Origin: Agrostemma githago
Lineage: Eukaryota; Streptophyta; Magnoliopsida; Caryophyllales; Caryophyllaceae
Direction of reading: 5' to 3'
DNA length: 64,000 nucleotides
NCBI GenBank assembly: GCA_958450325.1
Contig: OY288243.1
Span: 36,198,678-36,262,677 of the forward strand
The notes beneath the pieces were generated by a model, which saw only the letters and a list, made by a program, of their open reading frames with translations, was not told where the DNA came from and ran no database searches. The position numbers were made by a program, and so were the translations under genes. Shown here one piece after another: positions 33,324-42,705 of this stretch. Each line of letters begins with the position of its first letter. Positions within the stretch are counted from its first letter, which is position 1.

Positions 33324-33328
33324 CCCCT

Positions 33329-33355
33329 CACTTCATTCATTTTGAAACAACTTAC
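33329..33355 (+). repeat. Continuation of the split Tat LTR
   Basis: cacttcattcattttgaaac matches the sequence just downstream of the TATA box in the Tat-3 LTR (minus strand near 34975-35000). It ends at 33355 against the Tat-3 LTR end. Confidence 0.75.
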
Positions 33356-35525
33356 TGTGGACGTCCGTCCGCACTGCCCGGCGCCCCGCGCATGCCCGCG
33401 CGGGACCGACCCGGTTTTCTCTGTGTGGCAGCGGCCACCCACGTGGCTCCCTCCCTACCGGGGGCCGGTCCGATCTCGCATACGGGGCGAAGTGTCGAAC
33501 CTCCATTTGGATGACGATCTGGACTTGTACTAGACGGGTGCGGGCACTCGTGTTTCTGTTTGGGAATCGGTCGAGACGTGGTTGTAAATGTTTAATGGTC
33601 GATTCATTTGGTAAGACGACTTTTTTAGTGAACTGAATTCGTTGCCGATTTGTGGTGTCGCCACCGAGTCAATTATGGGGACTCGGAAACCGTTCAATTC
33701 AACTTTGATCCCTTGCCGGCTCAAAGTTGAGTGGCACGGGACCTAAAGATAAAGACTTGTACCCTTAAGCACTCCATGCCTGGAATGAGTCTCATTGCCA
33801 ATGGTTTCGGACATCCGGAAACCGTTGATTCTGAGTAAGGGGTGAGGGTACGTATTGGGAAGCCAACATCTGATAGATATCAACACCCAATCCTGCCCGC
33901 ACTATAGTGGCCTCTACTAATCAATCGGTGGGCTGATTTCCTAGTTCTTTTGTTGTGGTGGAAGTACTGTAACATCCGTTGTTTTAACCCTAAGCCTTTT
34001 GCTATGTCGGTTGTTTTAAGGACAGATAAGTTTTATCGTCAATATAATGGTGTTTACATTCTTTGCATGCGATTTCACGTGACAAGCAGGCCATGAAAAG
34101 ATGCACGTAGGAGAGTAGAGAGTACTATTATTATAGGTATTAACAAATCAATTTTAACGTGATAATACGGATATTAGTCATTCTTGTGGCATACCTTACC
34201 TGGTATTCTGCTTAAGATGCGTCGATTCGGCATTAGTAGAGATGCGTCGAACCTAATGAGGTGAGCACCCGGACTAATACGAAACCCGACCATCACTTTA
34301 TTCAGTTTTAGTTATTTTACGTTTTGCATTCCGTGTTAGGTGATTTAGCATGCGATTATAAGGTCATAAAAGCAATAAATCATACGAAAAACTGTAAATG
34401 CGAATGTAACTAAATCACATTATGAGGAGTTGCACCCTCGGAGTATACAATAAACGGGACTTGATGCATAGATGGTCTTGAGAACGGATCTCGGAATTAC
34501 TCGGGTCTATTTTGTGTGTTTTCATATTCGTTGTTGAAGTTGGGACGTTACGTATTTTAGTAGACGTTCGTGGGCCTAGTGCCCACGTCTAGTGTTGTCG
34601 TAGTGCATAATAATAAAAACTGCAAATATGGAAAGTTTTGTTTAGATGACAACCTAGTGACGACTTGATCAACAGGCGGATCCTCCTAGCTTGACTAGTG
34701 ACTCCGGCAGAACCCCGTTACCATTTGACCTTCCCGCGGCTACTCCGGCAGAACTTCGTTACTAAGGACTAGTTCTGCGGCTAATCCGGCAGAACTTGGG
34801 TACTAGTTTTGAGCTAGTCAATCTCAGGCACCTCGGTATCGAGTGGAGTGCTCGAAGGTGAGGAGTAGCGTCGATGTCACTTTTTATCGGAACTACGATT
34901 GAGTGGATCGTTTGCCTTGGGTGTCGGAGTGCGAGCCCTTAGCGAGAGTTTTTGAGGGAGAAGAGAGAGTTGAATTGTGTCGAATGAATGAGGCGGAGGG
35001 GGATATTTATAGGTGTTTTCGGCCCTTGTCGCCCATATGGACGTGTGACTTGGGGCGCACCTGGACTAAGGGGCCTGGGTTCGAGCGTGGGGAGACCCAG
35101 GCGCGTCAGGTGGGGCGGTTGGAGTTTTGAGGATACGATTTTGATACTTTCCAAAACCGAGAGGCGGGTGTGTGATATCTTGCTTGGTCGCGAAGGCTTC
35201 CCACGGCTTGACCTAGCGTCGTGGGTTTCGTGGGGCTCGGGTGTTCATCCCGAGGCTCGCTTGACTCGATGTTGACTCGGTTCGAGTTTCGGGGCCGACT
35301 CGGGGTCCCGGTGTCGAAATTGACTCTAATTAGTGTCTATGCGACCGTAACGACACGACTAAGGCTGCCATCATGTTAGTTTTAATTTTTCCGAGTAATT
35401 ATTTGGTCCGTTCTATAAGAAAACTATCTAAAACATCGTGAACCCGTGTCGCATTGCAGTCCTATCGTCATCGGGTGTTTGCTGGGCACCTCTGCAGCCA
35501 CCAGGTCCAAATTTGGGTGTCTACA
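33356..35525 (-). repeat. 3' LTR of Tat-3 (2170 bp)
   Basis: In LTR sense it starts TGTAGACACCC at 35525 and ends GGACGTCCACA at 33356. Purine-rich AAAGTGGGAGCTTC just outside the start (plus gaagctcccacttt) is the polypurine tract. TATA box TATAAATATCC at 35003-35011. A cluster of ctccggcagaactt units lies at 34690-34810. A PBS-like TGGCGACACC lies in U5 (33661-33670). Confidence 0.9.
35003..35011 (-). promoter_or_regulatory. TATA box of Tat-3 LTR
   Basis: Minus-strand TATAAATATCCCCC, collinear with the TATA boxes at 20974 and 7137. Confidence 0.75.
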
Positions 35526-37048
35526 GAAGCTCCCACTTTGACTGAGGCTTGGACAAGGCGATAGTCAAAGTATAGCCACCCAGGTCAATCGAGGATTACG
35601 ACCTGGTGGCTGTCCAGTCGGGTCGTTTTAAGTCCGTTGGACTACGTGGTGAGGCTCGCCAGCCAAGGCTGAGAAGTCATACCTGACGTCTTTGCTTGTG
35701 GTTGATTGCTTGGGGCCTGGGCCGTTGCTTATCATCTTGTTCTTGATTCTTTGCGCACGCGCTTTGTCTTCTTCATTTTATTTAGATGTTTCGTTTAGTT
35801 TTAAGTGTTTTTCTTTTGCGCGCTAGCAACACATTAAGTTGGCCTTTATTTGTACGAGTATATTTTGGGCTGCTTGTGAACCCTTGATGACATAAAACGT
35901 TCGAGGGTGTTAGTCTCCGCTCGAGTAATCGTCTTTGGGATGCTTATGACCCCTAGGACAAGATAAAATGATATAAAACTAGGGCGTTAGTCTCCTCTCG
36001 AATAAAAATTGTTGTGGAGGTATAAGACTCCTTCGAGGGCGTTAGTCTCCTCTTGAATAAAAAATTGCTGTGGAGGTATAAGACTCCTTCGAGGGCGTTA
36101 GTCTCCTCTCGAATAAAAATTGTTGTGGAGGTATAAGACTCCTTCGAGGGCGTTAGTCTCCTCTCGAATAAAAATTGTTGTGCCTCCGGGAAAACTCTGA
36201 CCCTCGGGCAAAAATGTTGTTGCTGTGCCTCCGGGATAACTCTGACCCTCAGGCAAAAATGTTGTTGCTGTGCCTCCGGGATAACTCTGACCCTCGGGCA
36301 AAAGTGTTGTTGCTGTGCCTCCGGGATAACTCTGACCCTCGGGCAAAAATGTTGTTTTTTGGGATGCCTCTGACCCCTAGGACAAAATTGTTGTGCCTCC
36401 GGGATAACTCAGACCCCTCGGGCAAATCGTTGTTCGTTTATCTGTCTTAGTAAAATGCTGGTGGAGTGAATTTGTCTTGACTTGTTTTGCAGGCTTGTCT
36501 TATTTTGTTCGGGTTTGTTCTTGCTTTTATTTCGACTTTGAGTTTGTTCAGAGGTTGCTTGTGTTAGTCCTGGTTGTTTTGTTACGCGTCCGGATGTAGC
36601 GTCAAGTTCTTTTTTATTAGTTGGGAGTGTGTGTTATCGATGTTAATTAGTAGTCGTTCCGTTGTTGCTATTTCGTTTTGTCTTAGTAGGTGCAAGCTTT
36701 ATATTTATTGACTCTGAGTTGCGTTGTTTTGCTTGAGTATTTTATTGGTGTTTTTAATTCAATCCCTTGCGGGTGGTTACGTTAAGTTAAATTTATCTCT
36801 CTCGAGTGGCTGCTTTAGACTAACCCCGATCTTCGACTTTCTTCGGGAACGTTTCTGACTATCCCTGGCCCATTGATGAGTGATCGTTTGGGTTTGGTGA
36901 CTTTCTGCCTTTAAATTACCAGACTTGATATGTAAGCTCTTACTGAATGCACCATGGTGTTTGCATTGGTTCTTGGGCCTGCATTTGCTTAGTGAATTCT
37001 TACGGGAATGTGCTAAAATAATAATCCCCTGGGATGTAAGTTGAGGGC
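35526..37048. repeat. Tandem-repeat region beside the Tat-3 3' LTR
   Basis: Non-coding. Two arrays are visible: a unit of about 57 bp with gaggcgttagtctcctctcg and ggaggtataagactcc (about 35980-36175, 3-4 copies), then a 45-bp unit with tgtgcctccgggataactct (about 36178-36440, 5-6 copies). The 45-bp unit is exactly 15 codons, so one frame stays open by chance across it. The remainder resembles 7670-8229 of Tat-A. No gene seen. Confidence 0.85.
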
Positions 37049-38283
37049 TTAGGGACTTGCTAGGATGGCTGGTTGCCTCGGGTGCTTTAGGGTTGTGGAT
37101 TTGTCCCTTTTTTTTGTTTTATCATGCGGTCAAGTGCAAGCATCCTTATTAATCAAGACTCTCGTGTTCGTTCATTGTTGGCGGTCGATTTCGACTAGAG
37201 GAGGTTGCAAGGTTTGCCTTATGGGGCTTGAATTTACTCCTAACTCTCTCGATTGGCTCCTAGAATGGTGTGGGCTTGTCCGGTTGGGTTTCCGGCAGTG
37301 ATCGGATGAAGATTGGTTCAGGGTAGGGGCACTATTTGTCGGAGGATGCGCTGGCGAGCTACCTGTGCCTTGCGGATGTGGGTTTTTTTTCTTGCAGTTT
37401 GTTTTATTTATTAGCCCCCAAGGTTTAGGATTATTGGAGTATCGGTTTTGGTTTTATCGCTTGTTTTGTCCTATGGCTTAGTATTCACTTTCCTTCTAGT
37501 TGGTTGACTTGGCTGATGCTGTTCAGCCCCCAGTCTTCCCCTGGACACCACTCAGGGCCGATGTGGTTGGGGTAGCCCTTACTGAGCCCCCCCCCCCCCC
37601 CCTTGTTCTGCTGAGGAGATGGACGTCGGGATAGAGTGGCGAGACCGGGTGTACCGGGTGAGTTTCAGGTATTGTTATTCGTTTGGGCTCTAAGGATTAG
37701 GGGCAGTTCGCCTAACTTTTGTGTTTTTTTTTTTCGCTTTCAGGTTTCGTCGGCTTGCCATCAGAAGTTGTGGCAGGCCGCCAACTGCTTCCGGGCCTAT
37801 GCCTCAAGAGTCTCCCGTGACAGTTCGGGTCCTCGATCGGTGAGCTTACATGACTGAGACGATTTTCTTAGGCTGCTTGTATATGTTATCCTTTTGTTTA
37901 AGTGTATTTATAGGATGTCCCGGATATGGTGGGACAGCTAGAGACTCGGGTGACCAAGCTCGAGGCGAGGGAGGTTGAGTCGCAGCGGCTCCTGCAACCT
38001 CGGACTGACAAGATCGCCTACCTCAAGAAGCAGCTGGTCCGGTCTCGGGGCGAGACTTCGGCACAGGGTGAGGCTAGGCATGGGGTCGAGAGGGAGACCG
38101 TGGCTGAGGCTATGGGTGCTATGGAGGAGATTGGAGGGATTCCCGAGACAGCTACCTTAGACATGTTGTCGGGGGTGGATGGCAGTGAGTCCCCTCTCAT
38201 AGACTTGGAAGACCTAGGTCTAGATGGCAATCTCTGCGAGGTTGTGCTAGCTGTAGGTGCGGCTTCTAGGGGTCCTTCCTAGC
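37049..38283 (+). pseudogene. Antisense plant-mobile-domain gene B of Tat-3, 3' part
   Basis: Degraded counterpart of 18860-20289. Recognisable parts: tccggttgggtttccggcagtg (about 37275), a QPPVFPW-like exon near 37525, then GT-AG introns at the same positions as in Tat-A (37660 to 37743 and 37840 to 37914). The last exon encodes a coiled coil (37915-38283: MVGQLETRVTKLEAREVE, LVRSRGETSAQGEA) ending RGPS. The 5' exons are missing or too diverged. A run of 16 C at 37587-37602 replaces part of an exon. Together with gene A it forms the antisense pair of this Tat family. Confidence 0.78.
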
Positions 38284-39217
38284 CTTAACTGTGTATGAAT
38301 TTGTATATGTTTTGTATATTTATTTTATAATCTTAGTACTTGAATTGATCGAATTAGTTTTGTGTTTTCGTTTGGCGAATCGTTTACCTAGATTGACAAG
38401 TAATACTTTTGTGTTTGTTCGTTTTGCGATATGACTTGGTTTAGGGTGCGTTAGCGTTGTGTGAGAGGACGAAAACAGCTTCTTTCGGATGTTTTGAAAT
38501 GCGTTAGTTTGAGCCGGGAATCGGATCAGATAGTATGTCGACTGAAACGTTTTTGACTCGAGATGTGGAATATCAATGTGCTTTGATTGCATGTGTTAAA
38601 AGATGAGCGCGGTTGTTTTAGCATTCAATATGGGATCGAGGTTGAAATTCGATGATGATTACATGTGTTAAAAGATGTGTTAAAAAGGTTGGATCACTTT
38701 TTATATACTTATAGCATTGCCTTATTAGGTTACAGACGTGACTCGATGATGATTGCTAAAAGGCTACGACACGCCTAGGTGGGGTAGCTTATTCCCCCTT
38801 AAAAAAAACGTCTAAGTCTTGTTCGTCCGACGGGTAGCTTCATGTTCTCGCAGCTCATGCGCGGGTATTTCGGTTTTCCGGACGGGTTTTAGCGACTTCG
38901 GGAGGTCGTTCCCCATGTCTGGGGTTGAGGATCATAGCTATGGTGATAGTGGACATTTGATTTTCTATCCTTGGGTTGTTCGGAGTGTCGCCTGCAAGAC
39001 TACGGGTTTTTGGGCTGAGGCAGCTGGCCTCCGGACTGCCTGGGCTTGGGCGGCCGGGAATTCGGGCGCGTGGGCCGTTGCGGTCGGGTCCCCGGGTTAT
39101 GGAAATTTTCGTTGTTTCCTAATTCTTGTGGGCTTAGGGCTATATAGACGGGTTGTGGGTGTTTGTTTTAGACATACCAGGGTATCTATAAGGTCTAGCA
39201 CGTTTATATTTAGCATT
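38284..39217. other. Spacer between antisense genes B and A
   Basis: About 930 bp. No gene recognised. A tgtgttaaaagatg unit repeats near 38595-38690. It probably holds the promoter of gene A, but I cannot point to a specific element apart from an AT-rich stretch. Confidence 0.5.
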
Positions 39218-40694
39218 ATGTCAGGTTTTGGGAAAATCCTTGCCGAGTGGGTTAGTTCTTTTAAGAAATGTGACCCCGGGTTAGTTCAAATGACGATTTA
39301 TCAGTAGTTGTTGCGGTTAGTCGAGTCAAGGTGCAGGATGACTACTTGCGGGCATGTTCAAGGTTTTGGGACCCTAAATATCATGTTTTTGCTTTCCCCG
39401 GGGGTAAAGTTTTCCCTTTGCCTGAAGAAATAGATGTTATAGGCGGGTGGAGTTCGGTTCGACCTTGTGTGCCTTATGGGGACGCTTATGTGGAGCGATT
39501 TTATCATTTTTTGGACCTTTCTTCGCTAGAGGAGGCTAAAGGCTATTTTGGTGTGGACGGTCTTAACCTAAAGTTGCATTCTAGGACATTCTCGCAAGTT
39601 GGCTCTCGACATGTTTCGACCTTGGCATGTAGGCGCGCTTCAAACGTTGTTATTGCTTATTACTATCTTTTTGAGGATGCACGGTCACGTGAAGGCTGGG
39701 ATAATCCTCGAGTGTTGGATGTGGTAGCGGGTATGGAACATGGACGATCACCCTCTTTACTTATTTTAGGTGAACTTTTTCTGGGTCTTGATGCTAGTGT
39801 TCCGGTACATGGGATACCTTCTCGGGGTTCTAGGACCATTTTACAGGTGTGTGTTTTTTGTCATGTTTTTGTAGCTAGGTTTTACTTGTTTTGTGGTTGT
39901 TTCGACTTAGGAGGTGTTATACTTCGTCATTTTTCGTGCAAGTTTGGTTGCAAGAGCGGCTCGGTTTAATCGACTCTCCCCAGTGTTTCAAGGATTACAA
40001 CTACAAGAGCTTCACGGGCCGAAAGATGGTGTCGGTGTGGAGCAAGAGTTCCGGAGAGGAGGATTGGTTTTCCTATTTGGCTAGGGAAGATGTTGTCATT
40101 AGGTGGTCCATCCCGTGGTGGAATATTAGTAGGCGCGTAGGGTTTCCATTTTCGTCTTCGACCTGGGTTTTGTTATTACTATCCATGAGGGATCAAGTTT
40201 ATATTTACCCGGGCATGTTGTCAAATCAGATGGGTGTCCGACCTCCTATCCCAGATGATGCTAGGGTCATTTCTAGTTTTGATCCGTAGACGGAGGACTT
40301 GCTTAGGGGTTTCAGGGTGTCTTGGGAGCAAAAGTTTCTGCATCCCGTTGTTCGACCGACTGTCAATACTTCTGTCAGGAAGAGGATTTGTGGATATCCG
40401 TCAGGACAGACCGACCCAAAAGTTAGGAAGACAGCGCCGCTGAGAGGCGAAGAGGAGACTCGAGAGACTAAGTGCCTAACCAAAGACAGTGGAACCGATC
40501 CTAGCCTAGTCAGTTCATCCGAACGGGCCAAGACTGACAAGACCCATATTAAAGCTGTGAAAGAGCAAAGGAAGTGGGATTTGCTGGACTCACATTTGGA
40601 TAGGGTGTTAGAGGCTTGCTTTCTGAAAATCGCGGAGGAAGAACGCAAGCAGTTGTACCCGGGCGATAAGGGTGAGGAAGAGTTGGACCGGTAG
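39218..40694 (+). pseudogene. Antisense gene A of Tat-3 (DUF7745-like protein of unknown function)
   Basis: Encodes a protein beginning MSGFGKILAEWVSSFKK (start at 39218). After a one-base frame break near 39307 come DYLRACSRFWDPKYHVFAFP, a VFPLPEEIDVIGGW segment and YYYLFEDARSREGW. An intron follows the GSRTILQ exon (donor near 39847), and the frame resumes at VWLQERLGL (about 39937). The C-terminal part has WSIPWWNISRRVGFPF, MRDQVYIYPG and a charged tail ending EEELDR. The FWDP...F..PLPEE pattern recalls the DUF7745/plant-mobile-domain group often found in plant retroelements. A TAG follows SSFDP at 40288. The intron acceptor here reads AAG where Tat-4 has CAG. Function unknown. Confidence 0.75.
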
Positions 40695-41507
40695 AGCCCA
40701 GCCATTTATATTATGTATGTGGCGTATTAGTGGCGTATTAGTACTAGTTTTTGTGGATTTTAGACACGTTGTTGATTTTCTGAGACGTCCGGACTCGGAT
40801 TTTTGACGTGGATGCCTCGACAAAGGCTCGATTTAACCGAATTTTGTTATTAATGAGAAGCACATTTTTATTTTTTATTCTTTTTTTTTGTGGTGGCTCG
40901 CAACTCGATTCTTCATTTTACCCGAAGCGCCCTTTCGGGTTTTCAATCCGTCTTCGGCTCACCCTTTTTTGTTTTTTTTTGTTTTTTTGCTTTTTGCTTT
41001 TTTTTTCTTTTGCTTTTTTTTTTACGGCTCGCAACTCGTTTCTTCATTTTGCCCGGGGCGCCCTTTCGGGTTTTCACCCCGTCCTCGGCTCGTCATTTTT
41101 TTTATTTATTTTTATTTTTTTTACGACGGCTCGCCACTCGTTTCTTCATTTTACCCGGGGCGCCGTTTCGGGTTTTCACCCCGTCCTCGGCTCGTCGTTT
41201 GTACTTCATCATTTTAACTCACTCATTGGCCGGGTTGTGGAAGGAATCCCAGTTTATTCATGAATCGATTGATCGATTTCTGTTTTTTTTTTCGGTTGTT
41301 TGGTTGTACCCGGGAACGGGTTGCCTACGTATCCGCTTTTCGGGCGGAATCAAACCATGTTCGTAGTTCTTTAGAAAAGTGTGAGTAATTTTGCTTTAGA
41401 CTCGTTTATGCCATTTATTGATGCGAACTGAATTTTTGTTTTGTTGTTGTTGGTGTTGCTTTTTGTTTCCCCCTAAGTCCGAGGTTGGGACGTGGTTTCT
41501 GGGGTGT
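40695..41507. repeat. Tandem repeats between gene A and pol of Tat-3
   Basis: Three or four units of about 110 bp with ggctcgcaactcgtttcttc, cccgaaagggcg-type inverted pairs (gggcgccctttcgggttttc) and T-rich runs (40880-41210). A conserved stretch ggttgcctacgtatccgc (41317-41335) follows and also occurs in Tat-4 (54330-54350). Phe-rich ORFs here are repeat artefacts. Confidence 0.8.
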
Positions 41508-42670
41508 TTATGGGTAGTATCGTTTGAGTTGATCCATATTGGTCGGGGTTGAGAACTCTTGACCATCCAGGTCGGTAAGGATCACGGCGCCCCCCGAGAG
41601 TATTTTCTTAACGAGGTAGGGGCCCGCCCAGTTTGGTTTGAATTTCCCTCTAGGGTCGACGGGAAGGGGTGCTCTAATGGATTTGATCACTAAATTTCCC
41701 TCGTGTATGTTTCGGGATTTCACTCGTTTGTTAAATGCTCGTTGGATGCGCTGTTGGTAGGCTTGCACATTGGATAGGGCATGTATCCTACGTTCATCTA
41801 GGAGTACTAGCTCGTCGTATCGTTTTTGGTTCCATTCTTCCTCAGGGATACCACTTTCGGCTAATATTCTTAGTGATGGTATTTCTAGCTCTATTGGTTG
41901 GACGGCTTCAGAACCGTTGGTTAGGTAATATGGCGTGGCTCTGGTGGGTGTTCTATAGGATGTTCGGTATCCCCATAAGGCGAAGGGGATTTTGTTCGGC
42001 CAATCTCGGTAGTTGTCTATCATTTTCTTAAGGATGGTGGTGATGGTTTTGTTGGTTGCTTCTACGGCCCCGTTGGTTTGCGGTCTGTAGGGTGAAGATT
42101 TGTGTCTTTGGATTTTGTATTTGTCTAGGAGTTTTTTTGTATCGGCCCTGAAGTGAGCCCCCTGGTCGCTAATGATTTCATGAGGTATACCGTAACGGCA
42201 GATAATGTTGTTTTGCAAGAATTTGACTACTTGTTTTGAGGTTAGTACGGTGTAAGAGGTGGCTTCTACCCATTTGGTGAAGTAATCTACGGCTACCAAA
42301 ATAAAGCAATGTCCACCGGTCCCGGATGGGTGTACTTTCCCTATGATGTCTATTCCCCAGGTAAAGAAGGGCTAGGGTGTGGCTATAGTATGTAGGGGAT
42401 AAGGAGGTAGGTGTTGGATGTTGGCGAATATTTGGCAATTATGGCAATGTCGAACGTGACGTCGACAGTCTGTCTCTAAGGTAATCCAGTAATAACCCAG
42501 TCTCATTATTTTTCGGGCTAGAAGGTGTGCACTCAAGTGGGGTCCGAACTCTCCGTCGTGTACTTCTTCCATGACTCTCTCGGATTGGTCTTTGCTTATG
42601 CATCTAAGGAGGACTCCTTGTGGGGTTCGTTTGTACAGTAGGCCTTGATTCAGGACGTAATGGGTGGCTT
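41508..42670 (-). pseudogene. Tat-3 integrase
   Basis: Integrase for inserting the cDNA into the genome. On the minus strand the zinc-binding HHCC region contains HLLARKIMRLGYYW and CRRHVRHCHNCQ (about 42440-42540). The catalytic core has DYFTKWVEA (first Asp region near 42290), IISDQGAHF (second Asp, about 42170) and NGAVEATNK (Glu, about 42070). The C-terminal domain runs to KRYYP at 41508 (GPYLVKKILSGGAVIL). Breaks: TAG at 42372-42374 in place of the Trp seen in Tat-4, and a frame change plus TGA near 42675-42706. No chromodomain, as expected for Tat. Confidence 0.93.
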
Positions 42671-42705
42671 GTATTCATAGGGCTCTTTTGTTTTTGGCAT
42701 TAGTG

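Noticed and set aside
36178..36440. CRISPR-like direct repeats
   Set aside because: The units are contiguous tandem repeats without unique spacers, inside a plant retroelement.
36175..36450. Repeat protein with a 15-residue unit
   Set aside because: The open frame follows from a 45-bp tandem unit lacking stops; there is no start context or homologue in the other Tat copies. The array itself is noted as a finding.
37587..37602. Run of 16 C as a functional i-motif or G-quadruplex
   Set aside because: A single homopolymer in a decayed exon; more likely slippage or a sequencing uncertainty.
39218..40694. Gene A as an independent host gene
   Set aside because: A homologue sits at the same place and orientation inside Tat-4, flanked by the same repeats, so it is retroelement cargo.
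40808..41366. Overlapping Phe-rich open frames on the plus strand
   Set aside because: They run through a T-rich tandem repeat; all three frames are open for that reason and the same repeat lies inverted in Tat-4.
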